This document shows, in pieces, positions 17,566 through 26,401 of a stretch of DNA of 64,000 nucleotides; positions within the stretch are counted from its first letter, which is position 1; the number at the start of each line of letters is the position of its first letter. The notes beneath the pieces were generated by a model, which was not told the origin of the DNA, made no database searches, and saw only the letters and a list, made by a program, of their open reading frames with translations. The stretch is from Levyella massiliensis (GTDB lineage: Bacteria > Bacillota > Clostridia > Tissierellales > Peptoniphilaceae), in contig NZ_HG529490.1 in assembly GCF_000308275.2 (NCBI RefSeq), positions 771,695-835,694 of the forward strand, given 5' to 3'. Made by a program: the position numbers and the translations under genes.

Positions 17566-18184
17566 GGGCTCCTCCTTCTCTCTGCGCCGACTGAGCCGAT
17601 GTATTTTTCCGCATCTTGGCTTGGTACAGAACGCCCAATAGCTCAATCGCCACAATGGGCACCATCGCCACAATGGCAATCATGCCAAAGCCATCCGTAA
17701 TCACGTCCGCCGTTGGCACCTGAGCGGCAATCCCCTGCACAAATGCCAGAGAAAACGTAGCGGTCATGGGTCCCGAGGCTACGCCACCAGTGTCCATCGC
17801 CATACCGGCAAATAGATCCGAGACGAAAAATGACAACACCACCGCCAGCGCAAAGCCCGGCAACAGATACATCCAGAGAGAAATTCCCGGTACCAGAATG
17901 CGCAGCGCGGATAAGAATATCGCCAACCCTACCGCTACGGATAAAAACATGCATACGAGCACGCGCTTGACCGAGCCACCCGTTACTTCTTCCACCTGAT
18001 GCGTCAGCACATGCACGGCCGGCTCGGCCAATACAGTCGTCACGCCCAGCAAAAAGGCCACCAATAAAGCAGGGATCATGGAGTCCGCTTTCGCCAGCTG
18101 CGTGCCCAGTTCCGTGCCGACGTGCATGAAACCGCCATTGACACCCAGCAGGAAAATCACGAGACCCGCAAAGGTCAGCCCCAC
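17558..18184 (-). CDS. DUF1538 permease, C-terminal half as a separate gene
   Basis: 208 residues with six to seven membrane segments, matching one DUF1538 repeat (VGLTFAGLVIFLLGVNGGF near the start and TDVTTVLAEPAVHVLTHQV-like conserved region). The first codon available is GTG at 18,184 with GAGG only two bases away, which is poor; the frame is open back to a TAA 21 bases earlier. In most relatives both repeats are one protein of roughly 500 residues. The break falls in the cytosolic linker between repeats, after an eight-A run. No single insertion or deletion in that run rejoins the frames, because a stop follows in each. Either a real split pair or recent damage. Confidence 0.75.
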   Translation of the reverse strand: MGLTFAGLVIFLLGVNGGFMHVGTELGTQLAKADSMIPALLVAFLLGVTTVLAEPAVHVLTHQVEEVTGGSVKRVLVCMFLSVAVGLAIFLSALRILVPGISLWMYLLPGFALAVVLSFFVSDLFAGMAMDTGGVASGPMTATFSLAFVQGIAAQVPTADVITDGFGMIAIVAMVPIVAIELLGVLYQAKMRKNTSAQSAQREGGAHE

Positions 18185-18201
18185 ACCTCGTAAAGACGCG
18201 A

Positions 18202-19128
18202 CTATTTATTTTTTTTATGACGCAACGGGCTGATCTGCAGCACCAGATACGTCACTAAAATGGGCAAGAGAGACAGCGCTGATTCTTGCGCCAAAACGCC
18301 AAGGCGTGACAAATACACTTCATGCAACGGCATATTTTCCGCCATACTCTGCGGCAAAGTGCCCTGTAACGGATTCTGCCCAAACAGCAAGCCCACAATG
18401 AGCACGCCCAAAATAGCGCCTGTCGACGAAATACCGATGACACCAAAGCTATCCGCCTCACCTACTTTACTATCTTTTTTCATCGCTGAAATACCGTAGG
18501 CCAAAGACAACATGAACGGTACGGTAATGGCTCCCGTCGTAGCCCCCGACGCATCAAAAGCAATCGCCATAAAATCAAAATTCGAAAACAGTGACAACAC
18601 GAAAATCGTACCATAGGCGGCGGCAAACACATGCCGAACCTTTACGTTATGCAAGATGCGCAGCATTCCGACGGTCATCATCACGCCGATACCTACCGAT
18701 ACTGCCGTCACCATGATCCAGTTATTAAACGCGCCGCCCGTTACTTGATTTACCTGCTTTGCTAAAATATGCAAATCCGGCTCCGCAAAAGAAATGAAAA
18801 AGCCCAGTATCAAACTGGCCGTAATTAAAATCGGATACGAATTGCTGCGCGTAATGACACGCCCTGCAAAGTTACCGATAGGCTCCAGCCCCTGATCAAT
18901 GCCAAATAAAAAGATGGTCAGTCCCGCCACCACCAATAGCGAACCGATCAAAAAGGCATACAATGCCGTCGGATCCAACGGTGCCACCGTTAAATGCAAC
19001 ACCAACACAATGGCCACAATCGGCAACACTGACATCAATACTTCCTTGCACTTCTCCCACAGGATACTCAAGTCACCACCTCGTCTGCTAGCCTTCCAGG
19101 CCCTCTTGCTGACGTTTTCGTCTTTCAT
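18202..19128 (-). CDS. DUF1538 permease, N-terminal half
   Basis: 308 residues as drawn. The conserved part begins LSILWEKCKEVLMSVLPI (residue 20), continues through eight or more hydrophobic helices with AEPDLHILAKQVNQVTGG, the DUF1538 hallmark, and ends in SPLRHKKNK. The ATG at 19,128 lies 41 bases inside the CPBP gene; a TTG at 19,071 preceded by GAGGTGG is a better-placed start that would give 289 residues. With the next gene it forms a likely heteromeric membrane transporter, and the P-II protein after that is the likely regulator. The transported substrate of DUF1538 is not established. Confidence 0.8.
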   Translation of the reverse strand: MKDENVSKRAWKASRRGGDLSILWEKCKEVLMSVLPIVAIVLVLHLTVAPLDPTALYAFLIGSLLVVAGLTIFLFGIDQGLEPIGNFAGRVITRSNSYPILITASLILGFFISFAEPDLHILAKQVNQVTGGAFNNWIMVTAVSVGIGVMMTVGMLRILHNVKVRHVFAAAYGTIFVLSLFSNFDFMAIAFDASGATTGAITVPFMLSLAYGISAMKKDSKVGEADSFGVIGISSTGAILGVLIVGLLFGQNPLQGTLPQSMAENMPLHEVYLSRLGVLAQESALSLLPILVTYLVLQISPLRHKKNK

Positions 19129-19897
19129 GTGCCGTCTTGCTGAACCAAATGCTTATAATCGTCAATAATACAATACCCAAAAGAAATGTACTATCCTCTG
19201 ACAACACCACCATCGATAGCAGCGTATTCGTCAACCCATGTGTCAACGCACACGCCCACACCGATTCGGTCAGATCATATATCGCGCCCAGCCAATAACT
19301 CAGCAGCACGCTCAACACCATAAAAGGAAAAAAAGCCGTCCCCTGATGCGAATTGCCTTTCAGAAACCACAGAGGCACATGCCACAACGCCCAGAGCAAT
19401 CCGACAACAAGTGGCAATAGCAGCCAAGGCACTTTTTCGCGCCACGCCGGTTGTAGCGATCCTCGCCATCCGAGTTCCTCATTGCCTCCCATTAATGCCG
19501 TCGTCAGCAAGAACAGCGTCAACACCGATCCCACCGGATTTCCTGGAAACAGCAACTGCCGCGGTTTCACCGCCGTCCCTACGAACAATAAAATCTCCGC
19601 CAGCATGAAAAGCCCCCACCACAGAAGCCCCTCTTTGCGGAAATGCAGCAAAAAATTACCCACTCCTTTTTTCGTTCGTCTTTGTTTCGAACACAAGAAG
19701 GCCGCGATCGTAGGTCCGAAGCCCCCGAGTAAAAAAAGAATCATTGCAATAGGATTCGCCGGCTCCAATACCCCTAGGTTAAGCAGTACTGCTTCTATCC
19801 ACCAACAACCCCACGTCATTACAAACGTCCAAAGCAAATAGGATTTCGCACCCATTTGCGGCTCTTCCCTCTCGGATCGATACTTATCCTCTGTCAT
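19088..19897 (-). CDS. CPBP family intramembrane glutamic endopeptidase
   Basis: 269 residues with about eight membrane helices. The catalytic motifs of the Abi/CPBP family (Pfam PF02517) are present: GGNEELGWRGSL (E140, E141, R145) and WALWHVPLW (H173), plus a third motif LTHGLTNTL. GGAGG lies nine bases before the ATG. Family members cleave membrane substrates such as prenylated proteins, or protect from bacteriocins. The 3' end overlaps the DUF1538 gene. No bacteriocin gene is near, so the role is open. Confidence 0.88.
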   Translation of the reverse strand: MTEDKYRSEREEPQMGAKSYLLWTFVMTWGCWWIEAVLLNLGVLEPANPIAMILFLLGGFGPTIAAFLCSKQRRTKKGVGNFLLHFRKEGLLWWGLFMLAEILLFVGTAVKPRQLLFPGNPVGSVLTLFLLTTALMGGNEELGWRGSLQPAWREKVPWLLLPLVVGLLWALWHVPLWFLKGNSHQGTAFFPFMVLSVLLSYWLGAIYDLTESVWACALTHGLTNTLLSMVVLSEDSTFLLGIVLLTIISIWFSKTAHERRKRQQEGLEG

Positions 19898-19991
19898 TCC
19901 ATCGCGCCTCCATGCTCACTTCAGAAATACGCAACGCTACATTTATTTTCCCATGAGGTTCTGAAATAAGCAAGCTGCGAGGCAGCAGATG

Positions 19992-22301
19992 TTAGCCATT
20001 CATGACTTTCAGTTCCTTCACCATGTCAATCTTGCGCAGACGGAATCGCTCGAAGAGTTGAACCAGCAGGAAGAGCGCAAAGCCAATAAGGAATAGGATG
20101 GCGTAGCGGGCGGGCGAAACATACACGTGGAGAGTAACGCCCAATTTGGTAAGAGCTGATTGGACACAAAATGTGAACAGTCGGTCAAAAAGTGGCAGCG
20201 TGACGATATAGAAGATGGGCATAGCAAACAGCAGAGAATGCAAATAGATCCTGGCGATTTCGTCGTCGTGATAGCCAAAGACCTTGAGGTAAGTGATGTT
20301 TCGCCGTGATTTATCAAGCACCTGGCGACTCACCGTGGTGACAAGGACAAAGTAGAACACGAGGGCCAAAATGAGAACGGAGACAAAGACGCCGCTGAAG
20401 CCTTCGATAAAATGTTCCATATAATTGTTGATCTTCTCACGATCCATGCGAGTCAGCACATTTTCCGGATCGAAGGATAGCGTGCGGTCGCTGAGATAGG
20501 TATTAAAAAAATTATCCGGTTGTTTTAAGAAGCGATTGAGATTTTTCATAGGCATGAAGAGGCGCTGCTCGCTGACATCATCAAAAACGTCCTTGACGTT
20601 GAAAAGCGTATAATGCGCATCGCTACGCGTCTTAATGGCAATCGCATCCCCTGCGGCAATATGATATTTATCTGCCATGCCGCGCGAAATAATGATTTCG
20701 TTCTCTTTCAGTGCATCCAACCGATCTGCGTGATAGCGGGACCCTTTGTCCAGCGCATAGGTCATAATGGACTTTTTTGCGAAGGCATGTGCACCGGTCG
20801 CCGAATCCTTTTTTGTTTTTTCCTCATCGATACGATAGTCAAGCTCCGTCAGTAACGCCTTTTGTTCGTTGTCATAGGCGGGAACCGGCTGTTTTACGAT
20901 ATACGTATAGTTGTAGAGAATTTGGCTCTTGACGCGTTCTCCATATTCACTAAACATTGTGCGGGCTTCCACGCCGTATAAGAGCAGCATATTACCGATG
21001 AAGAGCCCGAAAAAGAGAGCCAGCACATTAGCGCGATGCTCCCAGAGGACGCGCAGGCGAAATGCCATAAGGAAGGGAACATGACGAAGGCTGCGGTGGG
21101 AGCCCTTGCTTCGTTTGCTGATGTCGCTGCGTAAAAAACGCAATGGCGAAAGGCGCAGATAATAGAGCAAAATAAAAACATTGAGAATTGTCACAATGCA
21201 AAGCGGTACCAGGGTCGTGAGGCAGAAGGAATGCAGGGTCAGAAGGGGTTTAAATTTGGGCAAGGCATAGGATTCATAATAAAGATCGGCATAGAGCTTA
21301 TAACCGCCTGCATAGGCAATAAGATTGCCGAATACCGCTGCCAATAGGGTCATCGTAAAAGGCAACAAGGTGTAATGCACCAAGAGACTTTTACGCGAAT
21401 AACCGGAGGCCAGAAGTGTACCCATCACAGGCGCTTCTTCATGGACTAGGCCACGCGTTTGCGTCGTAGTCATGAAGGCCAGGGCCAGGAACATAAAGAC
21501 CATAATCAGACGCATCATCGGTACATCGCCACCCATATCATCAATGAAAAAGCGGATTGCCGGATTATCGTAGCGATTCATCGCAGAGAGGATGGTTCCT
21601 TCGTGCGCAGCGCGCGTCAGAGCATCTTGAAAAAGATCACGCGCTTCTTCCTCCGTATGCGTATCATGCAGGCGATAGCTGTAGAGATAGTTGGTTTTGG
21701 TGCCACGGATGGCATCAAAACCGGCATCTGTGACAAAGCCCAGCCCAAAATACTTCGCATCCATCACCAAATCCGTCGGATTTTTCAGGACGGTGGAATA
21801 ATCCGGCGTAGATACAAAGCCGACCAGTGTCCAATCACGATCTCCCACGCGCAGACGATGTCCTATTTTATAGTCGTTCACCAAAGCGAGATTGGCATTG
21901 ACCGCCATCTCGTCGTTTTTTTCCGGTAGCCGACCTTCACTGATCATGGCAAGGTTAATCGCACGACGATTCTTAAAAATACGCAGCATATTCGAATCGT
22001 TATGCGTATCGTCGCCAAAATTCTGCTCTTTATAGAAATTTTCATACAGCGACAACGCATCCGCCTCCACCGCTTTTTTGCTTGTATCGGAGAGCGGCTC
22101 CATCATCAGGATTTGACCGTCTTCCACTTTCCCTTCTTCCAACTGCTGATAGTAAAGGGGCTCGATCGAGTTCTGCGCGATAAAAAAGGCTGAGAGAAAC
22201 GTCGTAGAAAACAGAAACATCAGAAAGAGTGGCAAATAGGTGCCAGGCTTATGCCAAAGCAAGCGAAAAATGCGCTTATGTAGAGGATTTCTCATCACCA
22301 A
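19992..22301 (-). CDS. ABC transporter permease, FtsX/MacB type
   Basis: 769 residues. One N-terminal membrane helix is followed by a large extracytoplasmic domain (about 45-270), then FtsX-like helices (about 275-405), a second helix and outside domain (about 430-640), and a final group of three helices. This is the duplicated topology of FtsX/LolE-type permeases. The charged C-terminus IDMVKELKVMNG is typical. The ATPase gene overlaps its start by seven bases. These transporters move no small substrate but use ATP mechanically to extract lipids or peptides or drive a cell-wall process. Confidence 0.88.
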   Translation of the reverse strand: MVMRNPLHKRIFRLLWHKPGTYLPLFLMFLFSTTFLSAFFIAQNSIEPLYYQQLEEGKVEDGQILMMEPLSDTSKKAVEADALSLYENFYKEQNFGDDTHNDSNMLRIFKNRRAINLAMISEGRLPEKNDEMAVNANLALVNDYKIGHRLRVGDRDWTLVGFVSTPDYSTVLKNPTDLVMDAKYFGLGFVTDAGFDAIRGTKTNYLYSYRLHDTHTEEEARDLFQDALTRAAHEGTILSAMNRYDNPAIRFFIDDMGGDVPMMRLIMVFMFLALAFMTTTQTRGLVHEEAPVMGTLLASGYSRKSLLVHYTLLPFTMTLLAAVFGNLIAYAGGYKLYADLYYESYALPKFKPLLTLHSFCLTTLVPLCIVTILNVFILLYYLRLSPLRFLRSDISKRSKGSHRSLRHVPFLMAFRLRVLWEHRANVLALFFGLFIGNMLLLYGVEARTMFSEYGERVKSQILYNYTYIVKQPVPAYDNEQKALLTELDYRIDEEKTKKDSATGAHAFAKKSIMTYALDKGSRYHADRLDALKENEIIISRGMADKYHIAAGDAIAIKTRSDAHYTLFNVKDVFDDVSEQRLFMPMKNLNRFLKQPDNFFNTYLSDRTLSFDPENVLTRMDREKINNYMEHFIEGFSGVFVSVLILALVFYFVLVTTVSRQVLDKSRRNITYLKVFGYHDDEIARIYLHSLLFAMPIFYIVTLPLFDRLFTFCVQSALTKLGVTLHVYVSPARYAILFLIGFALFLLVQLFERFRLRKIDMVKELKVMNG

Positions 22302-22990
22302 GTTACCTCCTCTGCGGAAATTTTATGTTCGTTTTCGCGCACATTCTTCAATCTGCCGTCGTGCAGTTCCACGACGGTATCACACATTTTAGCAATCTGC
22401 TGATTGTGGCTGGCTAAAAGCACACTGATGCCGTATTCCTGATTCAGATATTCAATGAGTTCGAGCACGCTTTTCGCACTTTCATAATCCAGCGCACCCG
22501 TCGGTTCGTCACAGAGAAGAAGTGCCGGACGCTTGATCATCGCGCGAGCAATGGAGGTGCGCTGTGCCTGTCCGCCGGAAAGTTCATTTGGGAATTTTCC
22601 AAGTTGATCGGCAATACCCAAGTGTTCGCTCACCTCGTCCACATTTAAAGGTTCATCGGACAAATACGCCCCTACCTCGATATTCTCGCGCACAGTAAGA
22701 TTGCTTACCAAATTGTAAAACTGAAACACAAAACCGATATTCTTGCGACGATAATTCTCCAAGGCGCGCTTATTTTTTCCATTGAGCGTAAAATGATCCA
22801 CCGTTACCGTTCCTTCGTCGATGGTTTCAATCCCGCCCAAAATGTTCAAAAGCGTCGATTTCCCGCTGCCAGACGGTCCCAGGATACACGTAATGCTGCC
22901 TTGTGGGAGGGACAAGTCAATGCCCTTCAAAACAGCTTGCCGGTTTTCTCCGCGCCCATAATATTTTTTGAGACTTTGAATTTGAATCAT
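22295..22990 (-). CDS. ABC transporter ATPase, MacB/LolD type
   Basis: 231 residues with Walker A GPSGSGKST, a Q-loop in IGFVFQFYNLVSNLT, signature LSGGQAQR, Walker B LLLCDEPTGALD and H-loop SHN. The LTVRENIE context is diagnostic of the LolD/MacB family that pairs with FtsX-like permeases, and the next gene is one. The start at 22,990 has GTGAGGA upstream; the frame extends further but without a better start. Confidence 0.92.
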   Translation of the reverse strand: MIQIQSLKKYYGRGENRQAVLKGIDLSLPQGSITCILGPSGSGKSTLLNILGGIETIDEGTVTVDHFTLNGKNKRALENYRRKNIGFVFQFYNLVSNLTVRENIEVGAYLSDEPLNVDEVSEHLGIADQLGKFPNELSGGQAQRTSIARAMIKRPALLLCDEPTGALDYESAKSVLELIEYLNQEYGISVLLASHNQQIAKMCDTVVELHDGRLKNVRENEHKISAEEVTW

Positions 22991-23135
22991 AAGAATTTCC
23001 TCACCCGATTTTCCAGCCGATGGCTTCCTCACGGGAAGCCACAAAACGACGATAGATGCCCACATCAGTACAAATGCCACGCAATCTTCTGTTAGCTAAT
23101 ATTAACATTTTCGACAATACCGTGGCAATAGAGCA

Positions 23136-23141
23136 TGCGTT
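23136..23141 (+). promoter_or_regulatory. -10 element upstream of the rightward dehydrogenase gene
   Basis: A TATAAT hexamer in GCGTTATAATGG lies about 35-40 bases before the start of the SDR gene, in the 188-base divergent interval shared with the leftward ABC genes. No convincing -35 is seen, so the call rests on one box; the position may be off by a few bases. Confidence 0.4.
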
Positions 23142-23178
23142 ATAATGGATACGTAAAAAAACACATAAGGAGCGTGCT

Positions 23179-23919
23179 ATGAAATTACAAAACAAAGTCG
23201 TATTGGTCACCGGATCCACCTCCGGCATCGGGAAACATTGTGCCCTTCTGTTCGCAAAAGAAGGCGCCAAGGTCGTGATTAACGGCCGCAATAAAGAGCG
23301 CGGCACTGCCGTGCTCGAGGAAATTAAAGCCCATGGTGGCGAAGCCATCTTCGTCCCCGGTGATGTGATGAAAGAAGAAGATCTTCAGCATCTGGTGGAT
23401 GAAACCATTCAAACGTATGGCAAACTGGACGTTCTCGTCAATAACGCCGGCATCTTTAAACTGCTCTCTCTCGAGGAAATGAGTGAAGAGGACTTTAACC
23501 GTATCATCGATACGAATCTAAAGTCCGTCTTCCTGCTCACAAAGAAAGCCATGCCTCACATTCTAAAGAGTCATGGCAATATCCTGAACATCAGCTCTGT
23601 TGCGAGTCTCAAGCCCTCCATCGGCGGCTACGCCTACAACACCTCCAAAGCTGCGCTCAATATGCTGACGCAAGTTCTGGCCAAAAACTATGCCGCCCAA
23701 GGCATCCGCGTCAACGGTATCTGCCCCGGCATCATCGAAACCCCGATTCTGCCCGTCAGTGACAAAGAATCGCTGGAAAAACTTGCCCAAGTGGTACCGA
23801 TGAAAAAGAACGGTGAGCCGGACGACATCGCGTATGCGGCACTGTTCCTCATTTCCGATGAGGCCAAATATATTACAGCCGTCAATCTGCCCGTTGATGG
23901 CGGCTTCCCTCGCATCTGA
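23179..23919 (+). CDS. SDR family oxidoreductase (FabG/glucose-dehydrogenase-like)
   Basis: 246 residues with a complete classical SDR set: TGSTSGIG cofactor loop, NNAG in LVNNAGIF, catalytic serine in NISSVAS, YNTSK with the Tyr-Lys pair, and the C-terminal VDGGFPRI typical of FabG-like enzymes. AAGGAG lies seven bases before the ATG. FabG itself is usually with fatty-acid genes, which are absent, so an oxidoreductase of unknown substrate is the safer call. Confidence 0.9.
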   Translation: MKLQNKVVLVTGSTSGIGKHCALLFAKEGAKVVINGRNKERGTAVLEEIKAHGGEAIFVPGDVMKEEDLQHLVDETIQTYGKLDVLVNNAGIFKLLSLEEMSEEDFNRIIDTNLKSVFLLTKKAMPHILKSHGNILNISSVASLKPSIGGYAYNTSKAALNMLTQVLAKNYAAQGIRVNGICPGIIETPILPVSDKESLEKLAQVVPMKKNGEPDDIAYAALFLISDEAKYITAVNLPVDGGFPRI

Positions 23920-23941
23920 CGCAAAGGAGAAAGGGGGATCC

Positions 23942-24172
23942 ATGGTCAATTTTGGGCCATCGCTACGCACCTACACCTCCCAGCGTGAGGTCGTTTACGC
24001 CCGCCGCGGCATGGTTTGCACCACCCAGCCCCTAGCATCACAGGCGGGCCTTGCCATGTTAAAAAAGGGCGGCAATGCCATGGGCCGCGGCCAAATCATT
24101 TGGCGCAAACAAAACGGCGTTCTCGTCGGTGGCACTGAAAAACGCGCCGACGGTGCCATTGCCTGCTGGTAG
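23942..24172 (+). pseudogene. Gamma-glutamyltransferase remnant with in-frame internal deletion
   Basis: A 76-codon frame with a good ribosome binding site (AAGGAGAAAGGGGG). The first part, SQREVVYARRGMVCTTQPLA then AGLAMLKKGGNA, is the start of bacterial gamma-glutamyltransferases. The last part, MGRGQIIWRKQNGVLVGGTE then RADGAIACW, is their C-terminal end. Roughly 450 residues, including the catalytic threonine, are missing at the NA/MGRGQ junction, yet the frame is kept. It cannot be an active enzyme. A long hairpin starts inside its last codons. It is either decay or a retained mini-protein. Confidence 0.8.
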
Positions 24173-24200
24173 GCAGAAATGGCACCATCGGCGCGTTTCT
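24137..24200. terminator. Long hairpin between converging genes
   Basis: Arms of 23-24 bases, GAAAAACGCGCCGACGGTGC onward and its complement ending GGCGCGTTTCT, differ at about two positions and enclose a second small stem GCCT/AGGC. One arm encodes the last residues of the GGT remnant; the other is its inverted copy. It ends eight bases before the stop of the leftward XRE gene, so it probably stops transcription from both sides. Confidence 0.7.
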
Positions 24201-24207
24201 ATCGGAC

Positions 24208-25503
24208 TCAGCCGCGCTGCAAAATCTCGAGCGTGCTGCTCATGGAGAGCTGCTCCACGGACTTGCCCTTCACGCGACCGATGACCACATCGCCACAGCC
24301 TCGAATGACCACCTCGGAATCATCAACGACAAGACCGCGGGCATCCACATCGCCGCTGCCTCTGAGAGAACAGCGAAACTCGGATACTTCACCTTGGTCC
24401 ACTTTGAAGTCGCCGGAGCCGCTTAAATCCACGTGCAGGACACCATAAATTTGATGAATGCAGGCGTCGGCGGAGCCGGCCATACGAATTGAGGCACCGG
24501 AACACGTTTCGACGTCCACATCGCCGGAACCGGCCATATTCAGTTCGAGATTTTCTACTCTTGCTAAATTGACATCGGAAGAACCTGCGGTTCGAATCGA
24601 AGCCCTCTGAAAAGAAACCGAAGCATCCACATCGCTCGAACCTGCGGTGCGCAGGCGCAATTCCTCCAAAGTATCGCTCGGGCAATCGATCGTAATGGTG
24701 TTGTTGTCCTTTCCAAAAATTGGATTATTGAAAATGCGCAGGGAATGCGCATTTTCTTTTGGATCTATCGTCAGGCGCAAGCAATGATTTTCTTGTGTGG
24801 CTTGGATCGAGCGAAGAAAGGATTGACTGCCTTCCGCACGCCAGGAAAATTGCGAAGCTGTCGTCTTGCGAATCTGCACTTTGCAGCTGCCATGCAACTC
24901 CAGATTTAAGCGCGAAATTTCTTCCGCATTGCCCAAATTCGATGCTTCTTTTGCTTCCTTTGCCGCCTCTCGGCGAATCTCCTCAAGAAACACAATCTCA
25001 ATCCGACTGCGGTCGTGATTCACCACGACATTTTCCGACAAATCCGCTTCCGAGCCGTTCTCAAAATACAAATGTTCCCCATCGCGATGCGAAAGTGGTA
25101 CATTGCTATAACAAGCGCGATTGCGAAAACTGGCCACAAAAGTTAAACCGTGGTAGGTTTCTGGAAACGCCGATGCCGATTCCGCATACGAGGTGGCATT
25201 TCCGTCGTGTTCGTCTTGCGTCGCCTCTTCGGCGTGGTCTGCCGCCTTGGCGGCTCCGCCATCGCCATAGGAAGGCGCATCGTCGAACTCCACCGATGCC
25301 AACCCGAAAAGCTGATCCATACTCAGGTGCAAAATGTTACCAATTTCCGGCAGCAGCGAAATATCCGGGCTGCCCATCCCATTTTCCCATTTTGACACCG
25401 CTTGCGGCGATATCCCGAGCTGTCCCGCCAATTCCGTCTGCGTCATGCCCAATGTTTTCCGTCTTTCTTGAATGATTTGTCCGATTTGTGCATTTTGAAA
25501 CAT
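24208..25503 (-). CDS. XRE-type regulator fused to a DUF2807/GIN beta-solenoid domain
   Basis: 431 residues. Residues 1-65 are an XRE helix-turn-helix (LGMTQTELAGQLGISPQAV then SKWENG). Residues about 66-190 are a polar, alanine-rich linker. From about 220 to the end is a DUF2807 head-GIN adhesin-type domain with repeated strands: TAGSSDVDA, TAGSSDVNL, MAGSGDVDV, MAGSADACI, LSGSGDFKV, LRGSGDVDA, IRGCGDVVI. DUF2807 domains are usually in exported proteins; here no signal or membrane segment is seen, so the solenoid should be cytosolic. The start at 25,503 follows AGGAGGC. It probably represses transcription with the solenoid as a sensor or oligomeriser; the target is unknown. Confidence 0.85.
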   Translation of the reverse strand: MFQNAQIGQIIQERRKTLGMTQTELAGQLGISPQAVSKWENGMGSPDISLLPEIGNILHLSMDQLFGLASVEFDDAPSYGDGGAAKAADHAEEATQDEHDGNATSYAESASAFPETYHGLTFVASFRNRACYSNVPLSHRDGEHLYFENGSEADLSENVVVNHDRSRIEIVFLEEIRREAAKEAKEASNLGNAEEISRLNLELHGSCKVQIRKTTASQFSWRAEGSQSFLRSIQATQENHCLRLTIDPKENAHSLRIFNNPIFGKDNNTITIDCPSDTLEELRLRTAGSSDVDASVSFQRASIRTAGSSDVNLARVENLELNMAGSGDVDVETCSGASIRMAGSADACIHQIYGVLHVDLSGSGDFKVDQGEVSEFRCSLRGSGDVDARGLVVDDSEVVIRGCGDVVIGRVKGKSVEQLSMSSTLEILQRG

Positions 25504-25638
25504 AGTTGCCTCCTTTGCTCCCTTTCTGTCCTCATCGTAGCGGTCGGTTGATTCCACTTCCACATACGGATGGTTGAAAAAGGGCTTTTCCCCGGCAACG
25601 CTTTGTTGTACAACTCTCCGTTGTATATTATTAAGCTC

Positions 25639-25812
25639 TCAGAGCCCGACTTTTTCCTTTAATAAAGCAACAAATTGCTTTTCATCTGCTGCTTCGCCGG
25701 CGTTAGACCATGTGGCGGCGCACTGTTCAAACTGCAAAAGATGGTTACGTACTTTTGCTGAAGACTCTTTCTTGGCTAGAGAGAGAACAAAAGCAGTACG
25801 GGTTTTGCGCAT
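25639..25812 (-). CDS. Possible small protein, 57 residues
   Basis: The frame begins MRKTRTAFVLSLAKKESSAK and ends KQFVALLKEKVGL. It has a protein-like mixture of charged and hydrophobic residues but no recognised domain, and the ribosome binding site is weak. A start in another frame 26 bases upstream has a better site (AAGGGGG), so a frameshifted remnant is possible. It occupies the otherwise empty 350 bases between the XRE-GIN gene and the thioesterase; nothing else is seen there. Confidence 0.3.
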   Translation of the reverse strand: MRKTRTAFVLSLAKKESSAKVRNHLLQFEQCAATWSNAGEAADEKQFVALLKEKVGL

Positions 25813-25855
25813 GGCGCAAGGCCGGTGAGGTTTCCGCCATCTGTCCCCCTTAACG

Positions 25856-26344
25856 TTACATCGTATCTTTTACTGCCACAGCCACCATCTTCGCTTTCGC
25901 ACGCACTTCGCCCTTTACTTCCATTTCCATACGCACAATGGCTTTTCTTTCGCCAAGTTCTTCCAGATACGAGCGAATCGTAATCTCTTGCTCCATGGGT
26001 ACCGGTTTCTTAAAATCCACTTCCAAATGCGCGGTAATAAAACGTCCGATCACCGTTTCCGGCGTGAGCGTCAGCCCCTTCTTATGATGAGCAAACCACG
26101 CTGCCGACGCCGTCCCATGGCAATCGAAGACCATTGCTATCATACCGCCGAAAAGATTCGCCGGCACCCCGCCCGTATACTGCGCATCCGGCGTAAAATG
26201 ACATACACACATTTCCCCATCATCGCTCGGATACGAATGCAGATGCATACCCATCTTATTTTTCGGTCCGCATCCCCAGCAATGTTGGAAACGCTCCCCG
26301 TAGCAATCCTGAATGGCAATGGATGTATGGTTGTTTTCTGTCAT
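25856..26344 (-). CDS. Hotdog-fold thioesterase (PaaI/4HBT-like)
   Basis: 162 residues. Pattern GGVPANLFGGMIAMVFDCHG is the central hotdog helix with the conserved Gly and Asp, followed by beta strands in TAHLEVDFKKPVP and RKAIVRMEMEV. An N-terminal HCWGCGPKNKMGMHL motif with paired cysteines is common in this subgroup. AAGGAG lies eight bases before the ATG. Likely hydrolyses acyl-CoA in the cytosol. It follows directly after the enoate-reductase-like gene's 3' end on the same strand, in line with an acyl-CoA related role, but the substrate is not known. Confidence 0.82.
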   Translation of the reverse strand: MTENNHTSIAIQDCYGERFQHCWGCGPKNKMGMHLHSYPSDDGEMCVCHFTPDAQYTGGVPANLFGGMIAMVFDCHGTASAAWFAHHKKGLTLTPETVIGRFITAHLEVDFKKPVPMEQEITIRSYLEELGERKAIVRMEMEVKGEVRAKAKMVAVAVKDTM

Positions 26345-26401
26345 GATAAGCTCCTTTTTGATTGTATTCGGTCGCAACCGACCACGTTCTATTCTGCCAC
26401 A

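Noticed and set aside
18184-18215. Programmed frameshift joining the DUF1538 halves
   Set aside because: A -1 slip on the A-run meets TAA at once and +1 gives the wrong frame, so no single slip joins the two.
25574-25828. 84-codon plus-strand frame after the XRE-GIN gene
   Set aside because: No ribosome site and composition unlike a protein; the opposite-strand small frame is more protein-like.
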